In this document: positions 1 to 8,949 of the stretch, in pieces
Numbering within the stretch: the stretch's first letter is position 1
How the letters are laid out: the number at the start of each line of letters is the position of its first letter
NCBI GenBank assembly: GCA_020161265.1
Contig: JAIUOC010000004.1
Location: 372,001 to 436,000, forward strand
Reading direction: 5' to 3'
Source of the DNA: Chloroflexota bacterium
GTDB taxonomy: Bacteria; Chloroflexota; Chloroflexia; Chloroflexales; Herpetosiphonaceae
DNA length: 64,000 bases
Notes under the pieces: model-generated
What the model was told of the DNA's origin: nothing
Databases searched by the model: none
Seen by the model: only the letters and a program-made list of their open reading frames with translations
Position numbers and translations under genes: made by a program

Positions 1-2194
1 GCCGATTGCCCCCAAATTTGAGCGTTTGTTCGAGCAATGCTTGGGCTAATTGCAAAGCTTGAGCTGGATCGTTATTGGCAATCAACCAGCGGGCGTAGGT
101 ATTGGCCGCGCTAACCTGCTGCCATTGCCATGTCGTTTGCTGCACGGTCTGCGCCCAGCGCCGCACTGTCGCTACATCGCCCAAAATCAAGGCCATCCGC
201 GCCTGCGAGGCTTGAACTTCGTTGATAAAGCGTCCAACATTGTTGCGCTGGGCAAAATGCAAGGCCTGCTCAATTGAGGCTTGGCTGCTGCGCCGCTCGT
301 TGTTGGCATGCTCAACTCGCGCCCGCAAACGATAGCCATCGGTGGCAATATCCAAATAGCCATTAATTTGAGCAATGGCAATCGCTTGTTCAGCATGAAT
401 TTGGGCTTCCTCAAGCTGATTCCATTCGTAGCAAACTTCGCCCAAGCCAACATGAATCAAGCCCAAGGCTGGCACTTGATGCCAACCACGTTCGCTGGCT
501 AGCTCGATGCCACGCCGATAGGTCGCGGCAGCTTTGCGTAAATGGCCTTGTTGGGCCTGAATCTGGCCAAGATCGGCGATTGCCAAGAGCATAGCAAAGG
601 TGTTGCCGCTACGCTGATTGATCGCAACTGCATCGCTAGCTGCGGCCACGGCAATGGTTAAGTTGCCAGTCAAACGCGCCGAAACCGTCAAATTGCCCAA
701 TAAAATCCCGCGTAATACTAAATCGTCGTGTTCAACTAGTTCGAGCGCGGCCTGCGAATGCTGCATCGAATGCTCGATGTTATCGCCAAAGCGTAACAGC
801 ACCGCCTCGATTGTGGCAATTTCGGCGTTGGCTCGCGCTTGTTCAGCTTGGGGCAAGGCTTCGAGATGGGCACGAGCCTGTTGGAGATGTTCTTCAATCC
901 CTAAAATATCAACTGTCAATAGTTGCGACCAAGCAGCAATCAAGGCCAAATGGCTCGATTGGCTAAGCTGAATCGCTGGCAACCGCGTGAGCCAACTGCG
1001 CACGCTCAAAGCTTCGCCACGCATCAAGGCATCACGGCCAAACTGGGCAATCAAGTTGGCGGCTTGTTGATGATCGTTGGCCGCAAGGCTATAGTTGATT
1101 GCGCTGTTTAGATCGTTGTTGGCCGCATGCCAAGCGCTGGCACGTTGCAAAAATTCGGCAGGCGCTTGTGGATCAAGCTGCTGGAGCCGAAAACGCAAAA
1201 ATTCGGCAAATAAATGGTGATAGCGATACCAGCGTCGCTCATCATCGAGCGCCACCAAAAAGAGCTGAGCATCGGCCAATTGCGCCAACATCTGCGCCCC
1301 AGTGCCTGGCTGCCAATCCAGCAGTTGGTCGCATAAAGCTCCAGTCAAACGCTCGGCAATACTGGTAGCCAGCAGAAATTCAAGCGTCGCTGGATCAAGC
1401 TGATCAAGCACTTCTTCGGCCAAATAATCGAAAATATAACGATGGCTGCCGCTAAATCCGCTCAATATTTGTTGCACATTGGCGCGATCCTTGGCCGAAA
1501 GTGCGGCTAATTGAATGCCAGCGACCCAGCCCTCGGTGCGTTCAGTCAGCCAATCGATTGTGCTTTGATCAGGCAAATCGCCAAGGGTTTGCGCTAATAA
1601 TTGGGCAGTTTCAGCTGAATTGAATTGCAGCACACTGGCATCAAGCTCAGTCAAATAGCCTTTGCCGCGCCAACGACCCAAGGGCAAGGGCGGCACACTA
1701 CGGCTAGCAATAATCAGGTGGAGTTGGGCAGGCAATTGATCGATCAGCCAAGCCAAGGCACGATGCACAACCTGAGCATCAATCCAATGATAATCATCGA
1801 GCACGAGCAGCATCGGGGCAGGCTGGGCCACACTAATTTCGTTGATCAATAAGGTCAAAACCGCTTCAATCGCTGGTTGTTGTAAGCCATTCAACAGCGC
1901 CATTGCATTACGGCCAAGCATTGGCTCTAGCGTTTGCAGGGCCACAATTAAATAGCGAGCAAAGCGAATTGCATCATTATCGTTGCTATCGAGGGTGAGC
2001 CAAGCCACCCGCTGGCGAGCATTGGCCAAGCTACTGAGCAAGGTGGTTTTGCCACTACCAGCACTGGCGGTAATTAAGCTCACTCGCCCACGACAGGCCA
2101 AGCGATCAAGCACATGCTGGCGCTCAACCAACGTGCTAGGAATTTGGGGAGCTGCCAACTTGGTTAATAAAACTAATTGATGCAAATCGCTCAT
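1..2194 (-). CDS. MalT-like LuxR-family ATP-dependent regulator (partial, C-terminus off window)
   Basis: This is the N-terminal 731 residues of a large STAND-type transcriptional activator; the reading frame is open to the window edge. It starts with the family hallmark LLTKLAAPQIPSTLVER, followed by Walker A (SAGSGKTT, near residue 45) and a Walker B block read as LLVLDDYHW near residue 130. The rest is the helical, TPR-like sensor region usual for MalT-type proteins. The DNA-binding LuxR HTH expected at the C-terminus would lie beyond base 1 and is not seen. In this family ATP and an inducer drive oligomerisation and gene activation. The ligand cannot be told from sequence. It is read away from a short gap after guaA on the same strand. 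Confidence 0.85.
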   Translation of the reverse strand, partial: MSDLHQLVLLTKLAAPQIPSTLVERQHVLDRLACRGRVSLITASAGSGKTTLLSSLANARQRVAWLTLDSNDNDAIRFARYLIVALQTLEPMLGRNAMALLNGLQQPAIEAVLTLLINEISVAQPAPMLLVLDDYHWIDAQVVHRALAWLIDQLPAQLHLIIASRSVPPLPLGRWRGKGYLTELDASVLQFNSAETAQLLAQTLGDLPDQSTIDWLTERTEGWVAGIQLAALSAKDRANVQQILSGFSGSHRYIFDYLAEEVLDQLDPATLEFLLATSIAERLTGALCDQLLDWQPGTGAQMLAQLADAQLFLVALDDERRWYRYHHLFAEFLRFRLQQLDPQAPAEFLQRASAWHAANNDLNSAINYSLAANDHQQAANLIAQFGRDALMRGEALSVRSWLTRLPAIQLSQSSHLALIAAWSQLLTVDILGIEEHLQQARAHLEALPQAEQARANAEIATIEAVLLRFGDNIEHSMQHSQAALELVEHDDLVLRGILLGNLTVSARLTGNLTIAVAAASDAVAINQRSGNTFAMLLAIADLGQIQAQQGHLRKAAATYRRGIELASERGWHQVPALGLIHVGLGEVCYEWNQLEEAQIHAEQAIAIAQINGYLDIATDGYRLRARVEHANNERRSSQASIEQALHFAQRNNVGRFINEVQASQARMALILGDVATVRRWAQTVQQTTWQWQQVSAANTYARWLIANNDPAQALQLAQALLEQTLKFGGNR

Positions 2195-2262
2195 AGTGCT
2201 CTTTTGGCAACATCGACCACCGAAGTGGCCGATGCTGCTGCTAGAATGACTGGGCTTTTAGA

Positions 2263-3807
2263 TTATTCCCATTCGATTGTGGCTGGTGGTTTTGATGAAA
2301 TATCATACACCACTCGATTGACTCCCGTCACCTCGTTAACGATGCGACTCGAGACTTTGGCCAACAATTCGTAGGGCAAACGTGCCCAATCGGCGGTCAT
2401 AAAATCTTCGGTGCTGACTGCACGAATCGCAATGGTATCGGCATAGGTGCGATAATCGCCCATCACCCCGACACTTTGCACTGGCAATAACACCGCAAAG
2501 GCTTGTTGGGTAGCGCGATACAAACCTGCTGCCCGCAATTCTTCAAGGAAAATCGCATCGGCATGGCGCAAGGTTTCTAAGCGCTCAAAGCTAATTGCGC
2601 CTAGCAAACGCACCGCCAAACCAGGCCCAGGGAAGGGATGCCGCCAGACCCAATCTTCGGGCAAGCCTAAGGCCAAACCAGCTGCTCGCACTTCATCCTT
2701 AAACAACATGCGTAATGGCTCGATCACTTTGAGTTTCATATCGTCGGGCAAGCCGCCAACATTATGATGGGTTTTGATCTTGACTGCCACATTGCGATCT
2801 GGCGCTGTCGATTCGATCACATCGGGATAGAGCGTGCCTTGCACCAAATAGGCCGCGTCATCGAGGTTGCGGGCTTCGCGCTCGAAAATTCGAATAAATT
2901 TTTCGCCAATGATCTTGCGTTTTTGCTCAGGGTCAGTCACGCCTGCCAGGGCTGCCAAAAATTCTTCAGCGGCATCAACCGTAATCAATTCAATCTGGAA
3001 GTGATCGCGGAAGGTGCGTGAAACTTGCTCGGCCTCGCCACGGCGCAACAACCCGTTATCGACAAAAATACAGGTCAAGCGTTCGCCGATGGCTTGGTGC
3101 GCCAACAAGGCCGCTACCGCCGAATCAACCCCGCCGCTGAGCGCACAAATCACTTGGCCGCTGGGCGCTTGCTGCTGAATTCGCTCAACTGCTTCTTGGA
3201 TAAAGTGGCTGGGCTGCCAACTACCAGCACACACGCAAATGCGGTAGAGAAAATTGTGCAACACTTGCTTGCCATAGGGTGAGTGCACGACTTCAGGGTG
3301 AAATTGCAAGCCATACCAGCGTCGATCTTCATCGGCAGCGGCGGCATACGGCGAGTTAGGACTGACCGCGATTGGATGCCAGCCAGCAGGCAGGGTTTCC
3401 AAGCGATCGCCGTGGCTCATCCAAACCGAATGTTCGGTCGGAATATCGGCTAATAGTGGCGATTCAGCGGTAATGGTAATCACGGCATGGCCAAATTCGC
3501 GGTCGTTGGAAGGCTCGACTTTGCCGCCCAAATGATGGGCCTGCAATTGTAAACCATAGCAAATGCCCAACACAGGCAGGTTGCTGGCCAAAACCCATGC
3601 TGGCAGTTGCGGCGCACCCTCGGCATAGACGCTATTCGGCCCACCCGAAAGAATGATGCCCTTGGGATTGAGCGCAGCAACCGCAGCCTCGTCGGCATCG
3701 AACCGCACTAACTCACTATAAACGCCCGCTTCACGAACCCGCCGCACAATCAATTGACTATATTGTGAGCCATAATCAAGCACCACAATTGCTTCGTTCT
3801 GTGTCAT
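2263..3807 (-). CDS. guaA: GMP synthase (glutamine-hydrolysing)
   Basis: This converts XMP, ATP and glutamine to GMP, the last step of guanine nucleotide synthesis in the cytoplasm. The 514-aa length is normal. The class I glutamine amidotransferase domain (residues about 7-190) has catalytic Cys83 in GICYGLQ and His170/Glu172 in LQFHPEV. The ATP-pyrophosphatase domain carries the SGGVDS loop at 224-229. The C-terminal dimerisation domain ends in the typical KPPATIEWE. The ATG at 3807 was chosen over an upstream in-frame codon at 3831 because GAGG precedes it at good spacing and the protein then starts with the usual [15 protein letters not shown]. It reads toward the MalT-like gene and has a repeat-rich region upstream. 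Confidence 0.97.
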   Translation of the reverse strand: MTQNEAIVVLDYGSQYSQLIVRRVREAGVYSELVRFDADEAAVAALNPKGIILSGGPNSVYAEGAPQLPAWVLASNLPVLGICYGLQLQAHHLGGKVEPSNDREFGHAVITITAESPLLADIPTEHSVWMSHGDRLETLPAGWHPIAVSPNSPYAAAADEDRRWYGLQFHPEVVHSPYGKQVLHNFLYRICVCAGSWQPSHFIQEAVERIQQQAPSGQVICALSGGVDSAVAALLAHQAIGERLTCIFVDNGLLRRGEAEQVSRTFRDHFQIELITVDAAEEFLAALAGVTDPEQKRKIIGEKFIRIFEREARNLDDAAYLVQGTLYPDVIESTAPDRNVAVKIKTHHNVGGLPDDMKLKVIEPLRMLFKDEVRAAGLALGLPEDWVWRHPFPGPGLAVRLLGAISFERLETLRHADAIFLEELRAAGLYRATQQAFAVLLPVQSVGVMGDYRTYADTIAIRAVSTEDFMTADWARLPYELLAKVSSRIVNEVTGVNRVVYDISSKPPATIEWE

Positions 3808-3871
3808 TGTTTCCTCAGTTTGGCACAACAACGGCGTTGTTATTTTGGTTGAGCATACGATGCGGCTAGTT

Positions 3872-4120
3872 TAACATAGGAACGCAGAACATAGAACATA
3901 GAGCATAGGAGTTGGGGATAGGGGATCGGTTGTTGGGGGTCGGGGATCAGGGGCTAGAGATCAGGGGCTAGGGCTTTGGCATAAGCAGCCTTCGCACGCT
4001 TCGTGTGCTTCGCGGTTTCGGCCCTTTGTCTTACTTCGTATCCTTCGTGGATCAATGCTTTTCCTTTGCGGTTTCAAAAACTGATCCCTGACTACTGGCC
4101 CCTCATCCCTCTATGTAACA
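3872..4120. repeat. Mirrored composite intergenic repeat element
   Basis: This element fills most of the 418-base gap between guaA and the pterin operon; no gene is seen in it. It opens with AACATAGA-type octamers, then G-rich units such as GGGGATCAGGGGCTAGG, then a middle with CTTCGTG-type words. It closes with C-rich units such as CTGATCCCTGAC and a CTCTATG end. The second half is roughly the reverse complement of the first, so the whole could fold into a long imperfect hairpin. Similar elements recur near 7.0, 13.1, 14.7, 18.2, 19.8, 22.9, 34.0 and 47.2 kb. Confidence 0.75.
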
Positions 4121-4139
4121 AGTTCATCCTTAAAAAACA

Positions 4140-4168
4140 TTGAGACGTATGAATTTCAATGGCATAAT
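4140..4168 (+). promoter_or_regulatory. Predicted sigma-70-type promoter of the pterin operon
   Basis: TTGAGA (4140-4145) and CATAAT (4163-4168) are separated by exactly 17 bases, 58 bases before the first ATG of the operon. It lies just outside the repeat element. The match is by eye to the bacterial consensus. Confidence 0.5.
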
Positions 4169-4225
4169 AAAAACTACGTGATCGTTAGCTGGGGGATTGG
4201 TAGTTAAAATAAGGATGAATTGCCC

Positions 4226-5047
4226 ATGGATGTTTTTGCAACACGGCGCTTTAATTTTTCGGCTTCGCATCGCTATTGGCGCGAGGAGTGGAGCCTAGAA
4301 CAAAATGAGGCGGTGTTCGGCAAATGTACCAATCGCTATGGTCATGGTCACAACTACGAGTTATTTGTGACGGTTGCTGGGGCGGTTGACCCGATCACTG
4401 GGATGGTTATGAATATGGTTGAGTTGAAGCGCCTGGTAACAACGGTGTTAGACCAGTTTGATCATAAACATCTCAATGAGGATACCCCCTACTTTCGTGA
4501 AGTGATTCCGACAACCGAAAATCTGGTACGGGTTTTATGGGGCTTGATCGAGCCGCAATTGCCTAAAGGAGTACGTTTAGCTAAATTACGTTTGTATGAA
4601 AATAGCGATTTGTATGCTGAATATTTTGGGCAGCAACAGCAAGCGACATTTAATCGGCGCTATGAATTTTCAGCGGCGCATCGCTTGCATGCCCAAGGCT
4701 TAACCGATGAGGCCAATCGTGAAATCTATGGAAAGTGTAATAATCCCAATGGTCATGGCCATAATTATCAACTAGAGGTTACAGTTGATGGTCTGATTGA
4801 TGCCCAAACCGGCATGGTGATTGATTTGGTGGATATGGATCGGCGTGTGCAGAGTGTGCTTGACAACTGGGATCATCGTCATCTTGATTATCAGGTTGCC
4901 GAATTTGCCGAACAGCCCTCGACTGCTGAAAATATTGTGGTGGTGCTGTGGCAACGCCTCGAAGCCTTGTTTGGCTCGCAATTAAAGCATTTGCGGCTAT
5001 GGGAAACCGCCAATAATGTGTTTGATTATCCGCTCAGCCAGCATTGA
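4226..5047 (+). CDS. Tandem-domain 6-pyruvoyl-tetrahydropterin synthase (fused PTPS/QueD)
   Basis: This 273-aa protein consists of two full PTPS/QueD domains in a row (about 1-134 and 140-273). PTPS converts 7,8-dihydroneopterin triphosphate to 6-pyruvoyl-tetrahydropterin. Each domain keeps the zinc histidines (His15, His40, His42; His152, His177, His179) and the catalytic Cys (Cys34; Cys171 in GKCNNPNGHGHNY). Each also keeps the Asp-His pair (FDHKH; WDHRH) and the late pterin-anchoring Glu (YENS; WETA). The motif around Cys171 resembles animal PTPS more than typical short QueD. folE and an SDR follow, which argues for tetrahydrobiopterin-type synthesis over queuosine. A TTG at 4220 is an alternative start; AAGGA at 4211 could serve either. 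Confidence 0.9.
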   Translation: MDVFATRRFNFSASHRYWREEWSLEQNEAVFGKCTNRYGHGHNYELFVTVAGAVDPITGMVMNMVELKRLVTTVLDQFDHKHLNEDTPYFREVIPTTENLVRVLWGLIEPQLPKGVRLAKLRLYENSDLYAEYFGQQQQATFNRRYEFSAAHRLHAQGLTDEANREIYGKCNNPNGHGHNYQLEVTVDGLIDAQTGMVIDLVDMDRRVQSVLDNWDHRHLDYQVAEFAEQPSTAENIVVVLWQRLEALFGSQLKHLRLWETANNVFDYPLSQH

Positions 5048-5108
5048 GCAGCGGCAACCCTGAATCGTGGATGAGGTTCTGGAACTACTAATGCAAAGGA
5101 TGGATCAG

Positions 5109-5729
5109 ATGACGCTTATTTACTCTGGCAATGGACTCAATGGCAACTCAGCACCAGCAGTGCGCGAAGATATGGAAGCCGCCGTGCGAACCATTCTCGA
5201 AGGTCTCGGCGAGGATGTTGATCGTGAGGGCTTGCAACGCACCCCACATCGGGTTGCCAAAATGTTTAGCGAGCTGACCGCTGGTTATCATACTGATCCG
5301 GTGGCGTTGATTAACGATGCCATTTTTACGGTCGAATATAACGAAATGGTCTTGGTGCGTGATATTGAGTTTTCGTCGCTGTGCGAACATCATATGCTGC
5401 CATTTTGGGGCAAAGCCCACGTTGCCTATGTGCCGAATGGCAAAGTGCTTGGGCTTTCGAAAATCCCACGGATTGTCGATATGTTTGCCAAACGGCTGCA
5501 AGTGCAAGAACGCCTAACCCGCGAGATCGCCGATTTTGTGGCGCAAACGATCGATGCGAGCGGCGTAGCGGTGGTGGTACAAGGTGCGCATATGTGCTCG
5601 ATGATTCGCGGCGTTAAAAAGGCCAACGCTCGCATGATCACCCAATCGTTGCAAGGTGTGTTTAAAACCGATCCGCAAATTCGCGCTGAATTTATGGGTC
5701 ATATCACGGCGAATTTTTCCGATGACTAA
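5109..5729 (+). CDS. folE: GTP cyclohydrolase I
   Basis: This opens GTP to 7,8-dihydroneopterin triphosphate, the shared first step of folate and biopterin synthesis. The 206-aa protein has the FolE core: [12 protein letters not shown], the zinc site Cys-Glu-His-His in [10 protein letters not shown], the second zinc Cys in [10 protein letters not shown], and GLSKIPRIV. It belongs to the decameric, zinc-dependent type I family. The ATG at 5109 is preferred because AAAGGA sits 8 bases before it; ATGs at 5091 and 5100 and a GTG at 5067 are in frame. It lies 61 bases after the tandem PTPS gene, and its stop overlaps the next start, so the three genes form an operon. A second folE for folate may exist elsewhere. 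Confidence 0.95.
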   Translation: MTLIYSGNGLNGNSAPAVREDMEAAVRTILEGLGEDVDREGLQRTPHRVAKMFSELTAGYHTDPVALINDAIFTVEYNEMVLVRDIEFSSLCEHHMLPFWGKAHVAYVPNGKVLGLSKIPRIVDMFAKRLQVQERLTREIADFVAQTIDASGVAVVVQGAHMCSMIRGVKKANARMITQSLQGVFKTDPQIRAEFMGHITANFSDD

Positions 5730-6423
5730 AACAATTGTGATTACTGGGGCTGGCCGTGGGATTGGCCGCGCAATTGCCTTGGCTTGTGCTGCCAATAACC
5801 AGCTGATCTTGCTGGCACGCAACGCAGCTGAATTGCAAGCAGTTGCCGCTGAAATCCAATGGGCTGGTGGCACGGCGCAGGTGGTAGTTGGCAACGCTAG
5901 CGATCCAGCGATTGTGCAACAGGCGATTGATCTGACGCAGCAAGCAGGCCAAGGCCAAATCGATGGGCTGATTTTGGCGGCTGGCGTGGCTCATGTGGCC
6001 GATGTTGGCACGTTAAGTTTGCAACAATGGCAACAATCGTTAGATGTAAATTTAACTGCTAGCTTTTTGGTATGCCAAGCGGCCTTGCCCTATCTCAAGG
6101 CTGGCAGCCAAATTATTGCGATTTCGTCGATTGCTGGCAAGAGTGGTTTTCCAGGTTGGGCGGCATATTCAGCCAGCAAATTTGGCTTGATGGGCTTTTT
6201 ACAGGCTTTACGCGAGGAGCTACGCCCGCAGGGAGTACGAGTCACGGCAGTCGTTTCGGCGGCGGTTGATACTGCCTTGTGGAACGACGTGGCGGGCAGT
6301 TGGAACCGCCAAAATATGTTGCAAGCCAGCGAAGTTGCCAACGCGGTCGCCCATATTTTGAGCCAACCCAGCCATGTGCTGATCGACGAGATCAGTATTG
6401 GCCATGTGGTCGGGAAATTGTAA
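5722..6423 (+). CDS. Short-chain dehydrogenase, candidate sepiapterin reductase
   Basis: This 233-aa NAD(P)-dependent SDR has the nucleotide-binding TGAGRGIG near the N-terminus and an NAG-type LAAGVAH. The catalytic Ser lies in ISSIAGKSG, and YSASK supplies the Tyr and Lys. SDRs are hard to assign from sequence. The context points to reduction of 6-pyruvoyl-tetrahydropterin (sepiapterin reductase-like) because it follows PTPS and folE. Its ATG lies inside the end of folE (8-bp overlap), which implies translational coupling. A pterin reductase of another kind, or an unrelated ketoreductase, cannot be excluded. A strong hairpin follows the stop. Confidence 0.8.
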   Translation: MTKTIVITGAGRGIGRAIALACAANNQLILLARNAAELQAVAAEIQWAGGTAQVVVGNASDPAIVQQAIDLTQQAGQGQIDGLILAAGVAHVADVGTLSLQQWQQSLDVNLTASFLVCQAALPYLKAGSQIIAISSIAGKSGFPGWAAYSASKFGLMGFLQALREELRPQGVRVTAVVSAAVDTALWNDVAGSWNRQNMLQASEVANAVAHILSQPSHVLIDEISIGHVVGKL

Positions 6424-6434
6424 ACAACAAAAAA

Positions 6435-6458
6435 CCGAGGCGGTAAATGCCGCCTCGG
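6435..6458. terminator. Hairpin after the pterin operon
   Basis: A perfect 9-bp stem CCGAGGCGG / CCGCCTCGG with a 6-base loop lies 12 bases after the SDR stop. On the plus strand it lacks a T run. On the minus strand it is followed by TTTTTTG, so it is a better terminator for leftward transcription. Confidence 0.6.
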
Positions 6459-6509
6459 CTTACTCTGGAAGTCCCAGATTGAGAATGGTCGAGCATCAAA
6501 CTGAAAGGC

Positions 6510-6660
6510 TGCGATGTGCGATGGTAGTGCGATGTCGAGTGCAATGAGCTAGAACGATGCGACAACGTGCTGGAATGTCGTGCTGCAATGTAGTAGTGCG
6601 ATGAGTGCTGCAACGAGTTTGGTTGGTGCGACGATGTGCGATGATGTGTACTACGACGAT
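6510..6660. repeat. Degenerate TGCGATG repeat tract in an 873-base gene-free gap
   Basis: No convincing gene is seen between 6424 and 7296. This part is built of the heptamer TGCGATG (exact at 6510, 6517, 6528, 6597 and 6637) and variants such as TGCAATG, TGCGACG and TGCTGCAATG. Spacing is irregular. Two copies of TACTCTGGA bracket it, near 6461 and 6699. The open frames through it are low-complexity His/Ser strings and are not taken as genes. Confidence 0.6.
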
Positions 6661-6989
6661 GTTAGGTTGCTGGGCGACTACGATGTTCAGTTCGATTACT
6701 CTGGATGTATCATACCAAGCTTATTCCATTGATTCAATCAAGCGACAGTCCATAGCTTGATAGCACCCCGCTTCCCCCATATGTGTCATCAAAAAATTTT
6801 AATAAATCACCCATTTAAGCCTCAATTCCAACACTTTACTCAATAAGTCGAGTTTTTTCGTCGTTTTAGTGGCTTATAGCGTACAATTTCGTCATTCGCC
6901 TCAACAATCTGCCTAAACAAAGGGGGGATGTAGCCATAAAGTACTATTGTGGTACGTAAGGATTGGGTTTGGGATGTCGAGAATGTGAA

Positions 6990-7255
6990 GAGCCGAAACC
7001 ACAAAGGACACGAAGTTGAGCTTTTGGCCACAGATTGACACAGATGGATGTGATTATTCTGCTATGCCCTAGCTATTTCCTGTTTCACCCCCGCATTTCC
7101 TGACCCCTGATCCCCGATCTCTGGCCCCTCCATCACTCTGCGCATCTGCGTTATAAAGTTGGCCCCTGAATCCTTGCCTCGACCCCCAACACCCAATCCC
7201 CAACTCCTATGTTCTATGTTCTATGCTCTATGTTCTATGTTCTATGTTCTCAATT
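6990..7255. repeat. Composite intergenic repeat element
   Basis: CCGAAACCACAAAGGACACG-type sequence on the left is followed by C-rich CTGACCCCTGATCCCCGATC-type units. The element ends in at least six TTCTATG heptamers directly before the promoter region of the next gene. It is the same family as the element at 3872-4120, here with the C-rich half better developed. Confidence 0.7.
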
Positions 7256-7296
7256 TAAGCTACTATTAGCCCCAAATCCTATGCAATGAGGGTGCT

Positions 7297-7755
7297 ATGC
7301 GAAATTTGATTCTGAAGGTGGTTTCCTATTTGTTCTTCATCCGTCCATCCAAACAACGTTCCTATGGCGATTACGAGAAGCTCTTGACTGAAAGTGGCAC
7401 AACGATTGAGCAGCGAGCGAGTAATGCTGCTGATCTACCCGAAAATCGCAAACAATTACGCCATATCGTGGGCATCGAACGTTGGGGATCACAACGGCTC
7501 AAAGTTTGTTTTGGTGAGCCATTTAGTCGTGATGAATATGATGTGTATGCGCCAGCCGAGGATCGTTCATGGCCTCAGTTGCTGGCAGATTTTAAGGCAA
7601 CCCGCCAAGAAACGATCGCCTTAGCCAAACGCTTTGCGCTTGAGCAACCAGCTGGCGATGTGGTTGAGCACAACGATTTTGGCGCGTGGAATGCCCGGAC
7701 ATGGCTACAATATCTCTATTCACACGGTTTAAACGAGGCTAAACGCTTACGCTAA
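7297..7755 (+). CDS. DinB-like domain protein
   Basis: This small soluble protein of 152 aa has the look of the DinB/YfiT four-helix-bundle family. It contains HIVGIERWGSQRL with a candidate metal histidine, then a YDVYAP-EDRSWPQL stretch, and near the end NDFGAWNARTWLQYLYSHGLNEAKR with two more histidines placed as in that family. DinB-like proteins bind a divalent metal through three histidines; some are thiol-dependent transferases, most have no known role. ATG 7297 follows GAGGGTGCT. It stands alone between a repeat element and a kinase gene on the same strand. Confidence 0.7.
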   Translation: MRNLILKVVSYLFFIRPSKQRSYGDYEKLLTESGTTIEQRASNAADLPENRKQLRHIVGIERWGSQRLKVCFGEPFSRDEYDVYAPAEDRSWPQLLADFKATRQETIALAKRFALEQPAGDVVEHNDFGAWNARTWLQYLYSHGLNEAKRLR

Positions 7756-7888
7756 TTGCCGAATAAACTTGCAGATCGCCAAAATCTGCTACCATGAAGC
7801 GCCATTGCTTGCGATGGCGTTTTGTTGTGCCAATAACCAACCCTCATCGCTGTGCCGCTCGGTTCTGGCATAGCTCAAGGAGTAGCGT

Positions 7889-8899
7889 GTGAAATTGTTT
7901 AAAGCCAAAGCACCAATGCGGATTGGTTTTTTCGGCGGGGGCACTGATGTTAGCCCCTATGCCGAAGAACATGGCGGCAAGGTGCTCAATTGTACGATTG
8001 ATAAATATGTGCGCTGTATGCTCAAGCCGATCGATCAGCCTGGAATTACGATTCGCTCACTTGATCTGAGTGCCGTTAGTCGGGCGGTAACTGGGCGTGA
8101 ATGGGATGGCAAGCTCTCATTGCCCCAAGCAGTGATCGATGCGCATCCTGAGATCAATGGCGTGGAAATTACCATGTTCAGCGATGTGCCACCAGGTTCA
8201 GGCTTAGGTTCTTCCTCGGCCTTGGTGGTGAGCATGCTCAAATTGCTCGATACTGCCTACCATCTCAAACTCGATGCCTACGAAATGGCCGAACTGGCCT
8301 ATCGCATCGAACGAGTCGATTTGGGGATTCCAGGTGGTCGCCAAGACCAATATACGGCGGTGTTTGGCGGCATGGCCGTACAGCACTTCGGTGGTTCGCA
8401 GGTAATTATCGAACGGGTTGCGACCAGCGAAGATGCCCTGTTGGAATTAGAATCATGCTTAATTATTGGCTATGTGCGTGATCGCAAGCTCTTGACCCAT
8501 AATTTGGTACAAGACCAAGTGCGGCGGGTGACCGAGGGCGAAACCTTGCGTCTGCACGATGAAACCAAAGCCATGGTCGATGAAGGGGCCAAGCTCTTGC
8601 GGCGTGGCCAGATCAAAGAATTTGGCAAGCTCTTGCACCATGCTTGGGAAATTAAAAAAGCCTTCTCACCACATATCGCGCCGCCAATCGTCAACGAAAT
8701 TTATGATTTAGCCTTACGCCAAGGGGCTTGGGGGGGCAAGTTATCGGGCGCTGGTGGGGGTGGCTTTATGTGTTTCTGCGTGCCATTCAGCAAGCGGTTG
8801 CAACTCGAAGCGGCCTTGATTGAAGCTGGCGTGACTGTACGACCCTTCTCATTCACCAAGCAAGGCGTGCATGCTTGGAGTGTTGAAGAAGACGATTAA
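7889..8899 (+). CDS. GHMP kinase, HddA-like sugar kinase
   Basis: This ATP-dependent small-molecule kinase of 336 aa starts at GTG 7889, six bases after AAGGAG. It has RIGFFGGGTD near residue 15, the ATP-binding GHMP loop PPGSGLGSSSA near 110, GIPGGRQDQY and the late GKLSGAGGGGF motif. This arrangement matches D-glycero-D-manno-heptose 7-phosphate kinase (HddA) and related kinases acting at the anomeric OH of sugars. No other heptose-nucleotide genes are nearby, so the exact sugar is unknown. It is closed by a clear bidirectional terminator shared with the convergent 623-aa gene. Confidence 0.88.
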   Translation: MKLFKAKAPMRIGFFGGGTDVSPYAEEHGGKVLNCTIDKYVRCMLKPIDQPGITIRSLDLSAVSRAVTGREWDGKLSLPQAVIDAHPEINGVEITMFSDVPPGSGLGSSSALVVSMLKLLDTAYHLKLDAYEMAELAYRIERVDLGIPGGRQDQYTAVFGGMAVQHFGGSQVIIERVATSEDALLELESCLIIGYVRDRKLLTHNLVQDQVRRVTEGETLRLHDETKAMVDEGAKLLRRGQIKEFGKLLHHAWEIKKAFSPHIAPPIVNEIYDLALRQGAWGGKLSGAGGGGFMCFCVPFSKRLQLEAALIEAGVTVRPFSFTKQGVHAWSVEEDD

Positions 8900-8911
8900 T
8901 CGTGATCGATC

Positions 8912-8946
8912 AAAAAACGGCTGAGGTGGTTGCCTCAGCCGTTTTT
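8912..8946. terminator. Bidirectional rho-independent terminator
   Basis: AAAAAACGGCTGAGG and its complement CCTCAGCCGTTTTT form an 11-bp or longer stem with a 6-base loop. There are T runs on both strands, and it lies exactly between two convergent genes. Confidence 0.9.
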
Positions 8947-8949
8947 GTT

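Noticed and set aside
5148-5507. 119-codon frame antisense to folE
   Set aside because: Shadow of a certain gene; His-rich composition results from the reverse strand.
6392-6613. Minus-strand open frame of 73 codons in the long gap
   Set aside because: It is a His/Ser low-complexity string made by the TGCGATG tract and overlaps the terminator hairpin.
6840-7031. Minus-strand open frame of 63 codons
   Set aside because: No ribosome site, runs out of repeat sequence, and no recognisable protein character.
8035-8694. Antisense open frames within the GHMP kinase gene
   Set aside because: Shadows of a well-supported kinase gene.
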